A DNA stretch of 64,000 nucleotides from BOG-938 sp048498155 (lineage in GTDB: Bacteria > Pseudomonadota > Alphaproteobacteria > Caulobacterales > Caulobacteraceae). The notes beneath the pieces are model-generated. The model made no database searches, had not been told where the DNA came from, and saw nothing but the letters and a program-made list of their open reading frames with translations. Position numbers and translations under genes: made by a program. The stretch is from positions 1 through 64,000 of the forward strand of contig JBEHYN010000002.1 of assembly GCA_048498155.1 (NCBI GenBank), read 5' to 3'. Below are positions 25,467-33,943 of the stretch, in pieces. How positions within the stretch are numbered: the stretch's first letter is position 1; the number at the start of each line of letters is the position of its first letter.

Positions 25467-26942
25467 ATGTCTTTCCGTTCCGTTTCCCGGCGTCTGCCTG
25501 TGGCGGCGCTTCCAGCGGCCCTGGCTCTTGGGTTGGCGGGGCTGGGCGCGTGCGCTCCGGATCTAGGGCCGGCCCCCAAGATCCGGCTCGCTGAGGACTA
25601 TGCGGCGGCCAAGACCTTTTCACGGGCGGTGAGCGAATGGCCAACCGAAGACTGGTGGGCGGTCTACAACGACCCGCAACTGACCGGCCTCATCGAGCGG
25701 TCGTTGAAGACCTCGCCTGACCTGAAATTGGTCCAGGCCCGGCTGGCCCAGGCCCAGGCCCAGGCTCAACAGGCGGGAGCGGGAATGCTGCCCAGTCTTT
25801 CGGCCAAGGGTTCGATCGAGGAGACCGGGGTTAAACTCAATTTTCCGGGAACGCCGGCGCAGTTTGGTCAATTCCTGCCGTCGAACGCTCAGCCGTTCAC
25901 TCAGTTGAGCGCCAATCTGTCGTACCAGTTGGACTTCTTCGGCCGTAACCGGGCTGCCGTGGCCGCCGCGAGCTCAGCGGCTAGGGCGGCCCAATTCGAA
26001 CTAGCCGCTGCGCGGCTGCAACTGTCCACCGCAGTGGCCACGGCCTATGCCAACCTTATCCTGGCCGAGGCCAATAACGCGGCGGCGAAGGACGCTGCGC
26101 GCCTTCGCAACAACAGCAGCGCCCTGGTTGCCGACCGGCTCAAGAACGGGTTGGAGACCCGGGCCGAATACAGCCAGTCGAGCGCCGCTGACCAAGCCAG
26201 TCAGGTGGATCTGATCGCCACCGTGGGCGCAGTGCTGGAAGCCCGGTACGCCCTAGCGGCGCTGTTGGGCGAAGGGCCCGATGCTTTGCTCGACCTCAAG
26301 CCTACCGCCGGATTGCAGACCACGCCGGTCGGCTTGCCCGCCAATCTGGCGGCCAACCTGATCGGCCGACGCCCTGATGTCGCCGCCGCGCGTCTGCGCG
26401 TGGAGGCCGCCGCCCAGCGCGAGAAGGTGGCCCGCGCCGATTTCTATCCGAACGTCAATCTCGTGGGCTCGGCGATGGTCCTGTCGATGACGCCGAAGGA
26501 CATTTTCACCCATAACCTGGAGCTGCTTCAGGCCGGGCCTGCGGTCAGCTTGCCGATCTTCGAGGGCGGTCGGCTGACCGGCGCCGCCCGCAACGCCCGC
26601 GGCGAATACGAGGAAGCCGTCGCCAACTACGACAAAACCGTGGTTCAGGCGCTGCACGAGGTCGCTGACGCCATCACCGTGCGCCAGGGCGCCCAGGAAA
26701 GCATCGACCACGCCGAGCGGGCCATGGCCGGCAGCGAAGACGCCTATAAGCTGGTCACCCTGCGCTACAAGGCCGGGCTGACGCCCTATCTCACTGTGAT
26801 CAGCGTCGAGAGCGCCCTTGTGGCCAGCCGGCGTCAATTGGACGGTCTGCGCGCCCAGGCGTTGGGCGCTGATGTAGCCCTTGTTCGTGCGCTCGGGGGC
26901 GGATTTGACGCCCCGTCCGCCGCTTCAAAATCAAACCCGTAA
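25467..26942 (+). CDS. NodT-family efflux outer-membrane lipoprotein
   Basis: This 491-residue TolC-like channel closes a tripartite export pump. A lipoprotein signal ends with LAGLGAC (lipid-modified Cys29). Two OEP repeats of helical/strand pairs follow, for example LVQARLAQAQAQAQQAGAGM, LSYQLDFFGRNRAAVAAA, LIGRRPDVAAARLRVEAAAQ and LVTLRYKAGLTPYLTVISVE. The ATG at 25467 is preferred over the TTG at 25452. It is the first gene of the operon, divergent from tetR, and 10 bases before the EmrA-type gene. Confidence 0.92.
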   Translation: MSFRSVSRRLPVAALPAALALGLAGLGACAPDLGPAPKIRLAEDYAAAKTFSRAVSEWPTEDWWAVYNDPQLTGLIERSLKTSPDLKLVQARLAQAQAQAQQAGAGMLPSLSAKGSIEETGVKLNFPGTPAQFGQFLPSNAQPFTQLSANLSYQLDFFGRNRAAVAAASSAARAAQFELAAARLQLSTAVATAYANLILAEANNAAAKDAARLRNNSSALVADRLKNGLETRAEYSQSSAADQASQVDLIATVGAVLEARYALAALLGEGPDALLDLKPTAGLQTTPVGLPANLAANLIGRRPDVAAARLRVEAAAQREKVARADFYPNVNLVGSAMVLSMTPKDIFTHNLELLQAGPAVSLPIFEGGRLTGAARNARGEYEEAVANYDKTVVQALHEVADAITVRQGAQESIDHAERAMAGSEDAYKLVTLRYKAGLTPYLTVISVESALVASRRQLDGLRAQALGADVALVRALGGGFDAPSAASKSNP

Positions 26943-26952
26943 GGACGCCGCC

Positions 26953-28122
26953 ATGGCAGATGATCACGCCGGTCCCTCGCCCTCTCCCGCCCAGGCTGCG
27001 ATCAATGCGGGGCGGGCGCAACAGCGTAGTCGGCTGTTCGCCATGTTGGGCGCTGCGTGCGCGGCAGGCCTGGTGCTGTTCGCACTGTGGTGGCTGCTGG
27101 TCGCGTCGCATTACATTGAGACCGACGACGCCTATGTCGGGGCGGAAGTCGCCCAGGTGACGCCACTGGTGGGCGGGGCGGTGCAGGCGATTCGTGTGTC
27201 CGAGACCCAGACCGTTAAGGCGGGAGATGTGCTGGTCGAGCTGGATCGTGCTGAGGCGACCTTGAGTTATCAAAAGGCCCAGGCGGACTACGAGGCCATG
27301 GTGCGCAAGACCCACGCCGATACGGCCACAGCAGGGGCCTTGTCGGCGCAGGTCTCAGCTCGCGCGGCCGATGTTGACCGCGCCCAGGCCCAGGTGGAGG
27401 CGAGCACCGCTGACGTTGCCAAGGCGAAGCTGGACTATGACCGGCGCAACGGCTTGGCGAACACCGGCGCGGTGTCCGCCGAGGAGCTGACTGCGGCCAA
27501 GACGGGCTATGAAAACGCCAAGTCCGGTCTGGCCGGCGCCCAGGCCGCCGCCGCTCAGACACTTGCGGCGCGACAGGCGGCCAAGGCCCAGTTGGAGGCT
27601 CAGCAAGCCATGGTGGAGGGATCAGTCGAGGCCAATCCTCAGGTGGCGGCCGCCCGCGCCGCCCGAGACGCGGCCAAGCTCGACCTGGATCGCACGGTTA
27701 TCCGTGCGCCGATCGCTGGGGTAGTGTCCAAGAAGCAGGTCGAGTTGGGCCAGCGCGTGGCGATCGGCGCGCCCTTAATGAGCATCGTGCCCGTCAGCCA
27801 AGTGTTCGTGGACGCTAACTTCAAGGAAGTGCAGCTGCGCAAGCTGCGTCCCGGTCAGCCGGTTACGCTCAAGTCCGACCTCTACGGCGGCGGGGTCACC
27901 TATCACGGTGAAGTGGTCGGCGTGAGCGGGGGAACGGGTTCGGCCTTCTCCCTGATCCCGGCGCAGAACGCCACGGGCAACTGGATCAAGGTGGTGCAGC
28001 GCCTGCCTGTGCGTATCCGTATGGAACCTGACGAATTGGCCCGGCACCCCCTGCGCCTAGGTCTGTCGATGAAGGTCAGGATCGACGTGTCCAAGTCGGG
28101 GCAACCGGCTTTCGGAGGCTGA
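26953..28122 (+). CDS. EmrA-type membrane fusion protein
   Basis: The 389-residue periplasmic adaptor has a single N-terminal helix (about 29-48). The HlyD/EmrA sequence YIETDDAYVGAEVAQVTPLV comes next, then a long alpha-helical hairpin rich in Ala/Gln and a lipoyl/beta-barrel return with LDRTVIRAPIAGVVSKKQVE and QVFVDANFKEVQL. It would connect the inner-membrane EmrB-type pump with the NodT channel. The start ATG follows the NodT stop by 10 bases and the stop lies one base before the next ATG. Confidence 0.92.
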   Translation: MADDHAGPSPSPAQAAINAGRAQQRSRLFAMLGAACAAGLVLFALWWLLVASHYIETDDAYVGAEVAQVTPLVGGAVQAIRVSETQTVKAGDVLVELDRAEATLSYQKAQADYEAMVRKTHADTATAGALSAQVSARAADVDRAQAQVEASTADVAKAKLDYDRRNGLANTGAVSAEELTAAKTGYENAKSGLAGAQAAAAQTLAARQAAKAQLEAQQAMVEGSVEANPQVAAARAARDAAKLDLDRTVIRAPIAGVVSKKQVELGQRVAIGAPLMSIVPVSQVFVDANFKEVQLRKLRPGQPVTLKSDLYGGGVTYHGEVVGVSGGTGSAFSLIPAQNATGNWIKVVQRLPVRIRMEPDELARHPLRLGLSMKVRIDVSKSGQPAFGG

Positions 28123-28123
28123 T

Positions 28124-29671
28124 ATGGCCGACGCACCGACGGCCGCATCATCGGAGGCCGACGTTCAACTGAGCGGCATTGCCTTGGTCATGGCGGTGGT
28201 CACCTTGGCCTTCGCCAATTTCATGGCGGTGCTGGACATGACCATCGCCAATGTCTCGGTGCCCAATATCGCCGGCGGCCTGGCGGTCTCGCCCCAGGAG
28301 GGCACCTGGGTCATCACCTCCTATGCGGTGGCCGAGGCCATCACCGTGCCTTTGACCGGCTGGCTGGCCAGCCGCTTCGGCGCCGTGCGCGTGTTCATCA
28401 TCGCGATGGGCGCTTTCGGCTTCTTCTCGATGATGTGCGGCCTAGCACCATCTTTGGGCTCACTGGTGTTTTTCAGGGTGATGCAGGGCTTTTCGGGCGG
28501 GCCGCTCTTGCCCATGTCGCAAACCTTGCTCCAGCGGTTCTCCCCGCCGCATCTGCGCGGTCAGACCATGGGTATCTGGGCTATGACCACGGTGGTCGCC
28601 CCCATCGCTGGACCTGTTCTGGGCGGCACGATCTCCGACAGTCTGGGCTGGTCCTGGGTGTTTTTCATCAATGTGCCGGTGGCGATCCTGCTGGTTCTGC
28701 TGGCCATGCGGACCTTGCCGCGCAAGGAAGTCACCCAACGCGTGCCGGTGGATTTCGTGGGTCTGTGCCTGCTGATTTTATGGGTCGGCTCTCTGCAGAT
28801 CATGCTCGACAAGGGCAAGGAGCTCGACTGGTTCTCTTCCGGCTTCATCATCGGTTTGCTGGCCATCGCCGTGGTCGGTTTCATTTCTTTTGTCATATGG
28901 GAATTGACCGCCGAGCATCCGGTCGTGGACCTTCGCATCTTCCGCTACCGCGGGTTCAGCGCTGCTTGTTTCGCCATGACGCTGGGCTTCGCGGGGATGT
29001 ACGCCTCCCTGGTTCTGATCCCGCTCTGGCTGCAGCTCAACATGGGCTACACCGCCACCTGGGCCGGCTATGTCACCGGATTCAATGGGGTTCTGGCCGT
29101 GGTGTTCGCCCCGATCGTGGCGTTCCTGGTGACCAAGGTAGACCCCCGCCGCCTGGTCACCTTCGGCATTCTTTGGTTGGCCGCCGACATGTTCTGGCGA
29201 ACGACCTTCACGCCGGGCATGGCCTTTGGTCAGTTGATTGGTCCCCAGCTGGCCCAGGGATTGGCCATGCCGTTTTTCTTCATTCCCCTGATGTCCGTGG
29301 CCATGTCCGAACTGAGTGCGAGCGAGGTCGCCTCAGGCGCCGGTCTGCTCAATTTTGTGCGCACCACGGCGGGGGCGTTCGCGACATCGATCACGACGAC
29401 GGCCTGGGATGACCGGGCCACCACGGTCCGCACCACCTTGGTCGAGCGCATGAACGGCGCCGACGGCTTCATCCATCAAGTGATGCAGCAGGGCGTGGGA
29501 CAAGGGCAGGCGGCTGCTCTGCTGGAAAACATGGTTCAAGGCCAGGCGATCATGATTTCCACTAACCACGTCTTCATGGTGGTGGCGGCGCTGATGGTGG
29601 TCTCAGCCAGCGCGATCTGGCTCGCGCCAAAGCCCAGGATGGCCGCCGGGCCGCCCCCAGGCGCCCATTAA
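28124..29671 (+). CDS. EmrB/QacA DHA2-family MFS drug exporter
   Basis: The 515-residue inner-membrane pump has 14 predicted helices, as in DHA2 major facilitator exporters. Motif D1 appears as LDMTIANVSVPNIAGGLAVS, motif A as GWLASRFGAVRVF and motif C as GLAPSLGS...GPLLPMSQTLLQR, followed by GIWAMTTVVAPIAGPVLGG. With EmrA and NodT partners it forms a proton-driven tripartite exporter, probably for hydrophobic toxicants. Regulation is by the divergent TetR. Confidence 0.93.
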   Translation: MADAPTAASSEADVQLSGIALVMAVVTLAFANFMAVLDMTIANVSVPNIAGGLAVSPQEGTWVITSYAVAEAITVPLTGWLASRFGAVRVFIIAMGAFGFFSMMCGLAPSLGSLVFFRVMQGFSGGPLLPMSQTLLQRFSPPHLRGQTMGIWAMTTVVAPIAGPVLGGTISDSLGWSWVFFINVPVAILLVLLAMRTLPRKEVTQRVPVDFVGLCLLILWVGSLQIMLDKGKELDWFSSGFIIGLLAIAVVGFISFVIWELTAEHPVVDLRIFRYRGFSAACFAMTLGFAGMYASLVLIPLWLQLNMGYTATWAGYVTGFNGVLAVVFAPIVAFLVTKVDPRRLVTFGILWLAADMFWRTTFTPGMAFGQLIGPQLAQGLAMPFFFIPLMSVAMSELSASEVASGAGLLNFVRTTAGAFATSITTTAWDDRATTVRTTLVERMNGADGFIHQVMQQGVGQGQAAALLENMVQGQAIMISTNHVFMVVAALMVVSASAIWLAPKPRMAAGPPPGAH

Positions 29672-29677
29672 GACGCG

Positions 29678-29706
29678 AAAAAGGGGCGACGCCGCGCGCC
29701 GCCCCC
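29678..29706 (-). terminator. Terminator of hsp20
   Basis: On the minus strand a GC-rich stem (GGGGCG / CGCCCC with an 11-base loop that can pair further) is followed by TTTTT. It lies 23 bases after the hsp20 stop and between two convergent genes; the GC stem could also slow transcription coming from the pump operon. Confidence 0.75.
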
Positions 29707-29728
29707 GTCTCGAATTGACCTCGGAGAT

Positions 29729-30184
29729 TTAGGCGGCCTTGCCTTCGATCAGCGCGCCGTTGTCGGCGGACTTGATCTGAATTTTACGCGGTTTCAGCGC
29801 TTCGGGAATTTCGCGCTTCAGTGAAACGGCGAGCAAGCCGTCGGCGAGTTTGGCCTCGGTCACTTCCACGTGGTCGGCCAGTTGGAACCGGCGCTCGAAG
29901 TTGCGTTCGGCCAGGCCCCGATGCAGATAGTGTTTGCTGTCGTCCGCTACGGCTTTGCGGCCTTGTACGGTCAGCAGGTTCTCGCGCACTTCCAGGCTGA
30001 GCTCATCGGGCCGAAAGCCGGCCACCGCGATCTCGATCCGATAGGCGTTTTCGCCGGTTGCCTCTATATTATAGGGCGGATAGCCCGAAGCGCTGTCGGC
30101 GCCCGCGGCCGTTTCAAGCAAGGCCGCAAGGCGGTCGAAGCCGACGGCGGAACGATAAAGGGGGGAAAAATCGATGGTTCGCAT
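29729..30184 (-). CDS. Small heat-shock protein Hsp20/IbpA
   Basis: The 151-residue chaperone holds unfolding proteins during heat stress. It starts MRTIDFSPLYRSAVGFDRLA, the typical IbpA N-terminus. The alpha-crystallin domain follows (YNIEATGENAYRIEIAVAGF, LTVQGRK, YLHRGLAERNFERRFQLADH, LADGLLAVSL), then a C-terminal I-x-I motif in RKIQIK. The ATG at 30184 has GAAGGA eight bases upstream. The longer in-frame ATG at 30310 would translate the regulatory leader and is rejected. A ROSE-like thermometer and sigma-32-like promoter precede it. Confidence 0.93.
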   Translation of the reverse strand: MRTIDFSPLYRSAVGFDRLAALLETAAGADSASGYPPYNIEATGENAYRIEIAVAGFRPDELSLEVRENLLTVQGRKAVADDSKHYLHRGLAERNFERRFQLADHVEVTEAKLADGLLAVSLKREIPEALKPRKIQIKSADNGALIEGKAA

Positions 30185-30187
30185 GAC

Positions 30188-30214
30188 AACATCCTTCTGT
30201 GCGTAAGCAAGGTT
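30188..30214 (-). promoter_or_regulatory. ROSE-type RNA thermometer hairpin
   Basis: In the hsp20 leader AACCUUGCUU pairs with AAGGAUGUU around an eight-base loop. The pairing contains the ROSE hallmark UUGCU opposite the Shine-Dalgarno AGGA, with one bulged G, plus a single C-U mismatch. At low temperature this would hide the ribosome site. A stronger upstream hairpin (CGCCCGC/GCGGGCG) lies in the same leader. The family is known upstream of alphaproteobacterial small heat-shock genes; function here is inferred from structure. Confidence 0.7.
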
Positions 30215-30295
30215 GCGTTTGACGATCCGGGCGCGCCATTTGGCCCTCGCCCGCCTCGAAAGACCCCGCTCGCGGGCGTCTTCGGGCAAGATTTG

Positions 30296-30319
30296 GGATG
30301 GGCTTAGCATCCTTTCAAG
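30296..30319 (-). promoter_or_regulatory. Sigma-32-like heat-shock promoter of hsp20
   Basis: On the minus strand CTTGAAA (30313-30319) and CCCATCC (30296-30302) are separated by 10 bases, resembling a sigma-32 promoter. Transcription would start near 30288, giving a leader of about 100 bases, the usual size of a ROSE leader. The spacing is a little short relative to E. coli promoters. Confidence 0.5.
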
Positions 30320-30389
30320 AGCTTGCCCCGTCGGCGTCTCGGCAATAGGCCGCTTTGACCCCAGGCCGTTCCCGCGCTAAGCGACCGCG

Positions 30390-31283
30390 ATGACTGTGCG
30401 AACGTTTGAGCTTCCCCGCCGCAGTGTTTGCGCCGCCGCCCTGGTCCTGCTGATGTCGGGGTGCAGACGCAAGGCCTCTACGGCCGCGCCTCCCGCCGGC
30501 GGTCCGGCTCCGGCCAGCTTGAGTTGGGCGGTTGCCGGGGACTGGCGTTCAAAGGCTGATCGGGCGCGCGATGTTTGGCGCCATCCGGCCGAAACCCTGG
30601 CGTTCTGGGGCCTGAAACCTGGCCAAACGGTGGTGGAATTCTGGCCCGGCGCGGGTTGGTATACCGACATTTTGGCCCCGTTCTTGGCGGCGGCGGGCGG
30701 TAAGTTCTACGCCGCGCAGTTCCAGATCGACGGCGCGGCAAGGCCAGCCGAGGCGCAGCTAGCGGACGTTTACGCCAAGAGACTCGCCGCCAAGCCCCTA
30801 CTCTACGGCCAGCCCACCATGACGGCCTTTGGGCTGACCAGCGGGCCGGCCGCCCCGCCCGGCAGCGCGGACTTGGCGGTTTTCGCCCGGGTGGTGTCCT
30901 GCTGGATGGCCGCGGGGATCGCTGAAAAGGCGTTTCACGACGCCTTCGCAGTGCTCAAACCGGGAGGCGTGCTGGGCATTGAAGAGAATCGGGCCGCACC
31001 AGGCAGGGTGCAAGACGTCCTGGCTGCTCAGGGTTATGTGCAAGAGACCTACGTCAAACGCCTAGCCCAGGAGGCGGGCTTTGTGTTCGACGGCGCCAGC
31101 GAGCTCAACGCCAATCCCAGGGATACGAAATCCTATCCCTTCGGCGTGTGGACCTTGCCGCCCTGGCGCATGTCCGCGCCCAAGGGCAAGCCCGACGATC
31201 CGAAATTCGACCACGCCAAATACGACGCGATCGGCGAAAGCGACCGCATGACCCTGCGCTTTCGCAAGCCGGCCGCGGCGTGA
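30390..31283 (+). CDS. Exported methyltransferase-like lipoprotein
   Basis: The 297-residue product has a lipoprotein signal ending LLMSGC (Cys25) followed by an Ala/Pro-rich spacer. The family pattern RHPAETLAFWGLKPGQTVVE leads into a class I methyltransferase fold with FWPGAGWYTDILAPFLA, VVSCWMAAGIAEKAFHDAF and VLKPGGVLGIEE. A methyltransferase-like domain outside the cytoplasm is puzzling, since SAM is cytosolic; it may bind another ligand or the protein may not be exported. It overlaps the next gene by four bases (GTGA). Confidence 0.8.
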   Translation: MTVRTFELPRRSVCAAALVLLMSGCRRKASTAAPPAGGPAPASLSWAVAGDWRSKADRARDVWRHPAETLAFWGLKPGQTVVEFWPGAGWYTDILAPFLAAAGGKFYAAQFQIDGAARPAEAQLADVYAKRLAAKPLLYGQPTMTAFGLTSGPAAPPGSADLAVFARVVSCWMAAGIAEKAFHDAFAVLKPGGVLGIEENRAAPGRVQDVLAAQGYVQETYVKRLAQEAGFVFDGASELNANPRDTKSYPFGVWTLPPWRMSAPKGKPDDPKFDHAKYDAIGESDRMTLRFRKPAAA

Positions 31284-31582
31284 CCAGCCTGCAGGACATC
31301 ACCGGGCGTCTGCGCCGGGCTCTGCAGGGCCAGGCCGGTCTGGACAAGACGCTGAAAATTGATCTGCGCGGCGACGGGGTCGTGTTCATCGAGGGGGCCG
31401 AGGTCTTTAACGAGGACAGACCGGCCGACTGCACGGTTTCGGTGTCCACAGAGGACTTGCTGGCATTGGCCCAGGGGCGGCTGGACCCTATGAGCGCCCT
31501 GATGCGCGGGCGTATGCGCGTGACCGGCGACATGAGCGTGGCCTTGCGCCTGCAGCCCATTCTGTCCAGCGCCAAGGACTGA
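31280..31582 (+). CDS. SCP2 sterol-binding domain protein
   Basis: The 100-residue protein is almost only an SCP2 domain: LKIDLRGDGVVFIEGAEVF, DCTVSVSTEDLLALAQGRLD and MSALMRGRMRVTGDMSVALR. SCP2 proteins hold lipids in a hydrophobic tunnel. I use the GTG at 31280, which overlaps the stop of the upstream gene, rather than in-frame starts inside that gene. The next gene, a lipase-like hydrolase, begins three bases after its stop. Confidence 0.85.
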   Translation: MTSLQDITGRLRRALQGQAGLDKTLKIDLRGDGVVFIEGAEVFNEDRPADCTVSVSTEDLLALAQGRLDPMSALMRGRMRVTGDMSVALRLQPILSSAKD

Positions 31583-31585
31583 CCG

Positions 31586-32536
31586 GTGCAAGCGGCGCCC
31601 CTCATCGGGATCGCCCAGGCGCCGATACCTGACGGCGCCCGCGCCTTTTGGCTGCAGGCCAAGGATGGGTCGAGGCTGCGCGTTGCGCTGTTCGAGGCCC
31701 TGGCCCCTTCGCGAGGCTCGGTGGTGCTCAGTCCGGGACGGGCCGAGCCGATCGAGAAATACTTCGAAGTGATCAACGAACTTCGCGGGCGCGGCTTTCA
31801 CGTGCTGGCGCACGATTGGCGCGGTCAGGGGTTGTCCGCCCGAGCCCTGCCGGATCGTTTGAAAGGCCACGCTGAAGGTTTCGAGCTGTTCCTTTCGGAC
31901 TACGCGATGATGCTGGATCGCCTGGGCGCCCAGCTGCCCAAGCCGTGGATCGGCGTGGCCCATTCCATGGGCGGCGCGCTGGTCCTGCTGGCCGTGGCTC
32001 GCGGGGAGCGGCGCCTAGCGGGGTTGCTGGCGAGCGCGCCTATGATCGGCCTGCCCGCGGTTCGCGTTCTTCCGCGCCTGGCGGGCCTGATCGCTCGCGC
32101 CGTGGTGTTGTGCGGGCTGGGAGGCCTGTCGGTCCAGGCGTCTGAGCCTTTCCATCAGCCGTTTGCAGGCAATGTTCTGACCCATGACCGGGTTCGCTAC
32201 GAACGGTTCATGGCCCAGCTCAAGGCTTGCCCCGACCTGGCGTTGGGCGGTCCCACCTGGGGTTGGTTGGACTTTGCCCTGGCCGTCGGCGCCGTGCTTG
32301 ATCGGGCGGATACCGCCGCCGCAGTGCGCTTGCCGCTCAGCCTTGTGGCGGCGGGCGAGGATCGGTTGGTGCTCAGCGCCGGCGCCCAACGGTTCGCGGC
32401 CCGGGCGCTGGAGGGCCGATTTGTGCAGGTGCCCGGCGCGTACCATGAGATTATGATGGAAACTGATCCGGTGCGCGCGGTGTTCTGGCGGGAATTCGAC
32501 GCCCTGACCCTAAGAGTCAGCGCGCCGATCGTTTGA
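31586..32536 (+). CDS. Alpha/beta hydrolase (lysophospholipase-like)
   Basis: The 316-residue enzyme resembles monoacylglycerol lipase/PldB. It has the oxyanion/HDWRGQG region, a nucleophile elbow GVAHSMGGALVL (Ser in AHSMGG), a later acidic residue in VAAGEDRLV and a His in GAYHEIMME. It follows the SCP2 gene closely, so the three genes probably act on lipids together. Start is GTG at 31586. Its 3' end overlaps the convergent hisN by 20 bases. Confidence 0.85.
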   Translation: MQAAPLIGIAQAPIPDGARAFWLQAKDGSRLRVALFEALAPSRGSVVLSPGRAEPIEKYFEVINELRGRGFHVLAHDWRGQGLSARALPDRLKGHAEGFELFLSDYAMMLDRLGAQLPKPWIGVAHSMGGALVLLAVARGERRLAGLLASAPMIGLPAVRVLPRLAGLIARAVVLCGLGGLSVQASEPFHQPFAGNVLTHDRVRYERFMAQLKACPDLALGGPTWGWLDFALAVGAVLDRADTAAAVRLPLSLVAAGEDRLVLSAGAQRFAARALEGRFVQVPGAYHEIMMETDPVRAVFWREFDALTLRVSAPIV

Positions 32537-33359
32537 GCGCGACCAGAGCCTCATCCAGGCAGGCTTGATCGCCCGCTGCGACCACCTGACCGCCGTTACG
32601 GCCCAATCTTTTACCACGCCAGTCGGTGACCACCCCGCCCGCGTTTTCGATCACGGGTACAATGGGGTCGATGTCCCACAGTTTCAGTCCGGACTCGATC
32701 ACCATGTCGATCCTGCCCGCAGCCAGAAGGGCAAAGATATAGGAGTCGCCGCCCAGCCGAACGATCCTGGCGGCGGCCCGCACCTGATTCCAGGCGCCCA
32801 GTTCCGCGCCGTCGAAGTAGCTGTAGGGGTCGGTGGAGGCGAGGGTCATCTGAGTCAGGCGCGGGCAGGGGCGAACCTTCAGCGCCCGCTCGCCCTGGCG
32901 GTCGATCAGGCGCGAGCCGGTGGGCGATCCCAAATAGACCTCATCCAGGTAGGGCTGGCCGATCAAGCCCAGCAGGGGCTCGCCCTTGAATCGCAGGCCG
33001 ATCAGATGGGCCCACAACGGCAGGCCGGCGACAAATGCCCGGGTGCCGTCGACGGGGTCGAGAATCCAGACGAATTCCGCCTCCGGCCGATCCTCTCCGT
33101 ATTCCTCGCCGATCACGCCATGTTCGGGAAACCGGGCTTTGATCAAACGGCGGATTTCGGCCTCCGCGCCTTTATCGGCGGCGGTCACCGGGTCGAAGGC
33201 CTTGCCTGCCTCGGCCTTGTTTTCCACGTCCAGGTCGGCGCGAAACAAGGGCAGGGTGATGCTTCCGGCCGCTGCGTTCAACTCGAGCAGAAAGCTCTCG
33301 AGCTCGGCAAGGCGGGCGGCGGAGCGCGGATCGTCGGGCCAGGCGGTCTTCGCGGACAT
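32517..33359 (-). CDS. hisN: Histidinol-phosphatase, inositol monophosphatase family
   Basis: The 280-residue metal-dependent phosphatase has GEEYGED, WILDPVDGTRAFVAGLPLWA and WDIDPIVPVIENAGGVVTDW, the three metal-binding motifs of the inositol monophosphatase superfamily. The GLPLWAHLIGL sequence after DPVDGTRAF is typical of alphaproteobacterial HisN, which makes histidinol from histidinol phosphate. No other his gene is nearby, so a related inositol or fructose-bisphosphate role is not excluded. Confidence 0.85.
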   Translation of the reverse strand: MSAKTAWPDDPRSAARLAELESFLLELNAAAGSITLPLFRADLDVENKAEAGKAFDPVTAADKGAEAEIRRLIKARFPEHGVIGEEYGEDRPEAEFVWILDPVDGTRAFVAGLPLWAHLIGLRFKGEPLLGLIGQPYLDEVYLGSPTGSRLIDRQGERALKVRPCPRLTQMTLASTDPYSYFDGAELGAWNQVRAAARIVRLGGDSYIFALLAAGRIDMVIESGLKLWDIDPIVPVIENAGGVVTDWRGKRLGRNGGQVVAAGDQACLDEALVALKRSAR

Positions 33360-33412
33360 GGCGAAGGCTTAGAGGGTTTTGCCCCTCGGCGCCAACCGCC
33401 TGGCTGACACGA

Positions 33413-33796
33413 TCAGGCTGCGTCGGTCTCGCCGTTCAGCGAACGGGCTAGGTCGAGCAGGCGACGACGGGGACGCTCGCCCAGTTGATAGTAGGCGCGC
33501 ACGAGGTCGAGGGTCTCCTTGCGAGCGAACATTTCGCCGCCGCCTTCGGACGGATCGTCGGCCGCGCGCTCTTGAGCTTCGGCCAGACCGTCGAAGAAGT
33601 AGGACACCGGCACCTCCAGCGCCTCGGCCAACTGCCACAGGCGGGCGGCGGAGATGCGGTTTGCGCCGCACTCATACTTTTGGATTTGCTGGAAGCGCAC
33701 GCCAACGGCGACGGCCAGTTGTTGTTGGGTGAGGCCAAGCAAGCGACGGCGACGACGCAGGCGCTTGCCAAGGTGAAGGTCGATATCGTTCGCCAT
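33413..33796 (-). CDS. XRE-family regulator (PhrR/PraR-like)
   Basis: The 127-residue protein has a helix-turn-helix near the N-terminus (LGKRLRRRRRLLGLTQQQLA, VRFQQIQKYECGANRISAAR). The C-terminal part holds EALEVPVSYFFDGL and LVRAYYQLGERPRRRLLDLA. This combination is found in the rhizobial PhrR/PraR group, regulators linked with stress or surface attachment. The ATG at 33796 has GAGGAG eight bases upstream. It is divergent from the LpxL-type acyltransferase gene; target genes are unknown. Confidence 0.87.
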   Translation of the reverse strand: MANDIDLHLGKRLRRRRRLLGLTQQQLAVAVGVRFQQIQKYECGANRISAARLWQLAEALEVPVSYFFDGLAEAQERAADDPSEGGGEMFARKETLDLVRAYYQLGERPRRRLLDLARSLNGETDAA

Positions 33797-33943
33797 TTGG
33801 CGTCTCCTCGGTCCAGGTGTCCCAGAGCGGGACAGGTGACCCAACTCGCCGCAAAGGCGGCGCCAAGCTCGCCTGTCTGGGGTTCATCCTGCAGGCGAGG
33901 CCTCGCCATTGCGCGGGCGACTAAGCGGCGCCAATTAGTGGGC

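Noticed and set aside
29729..30310. hsp20 start at 30310
   Set aside because: The extra residues would be encoded by the ROSE-like leader and are not part of the IbpA pattern; ATG 30184 has the ribosome site.
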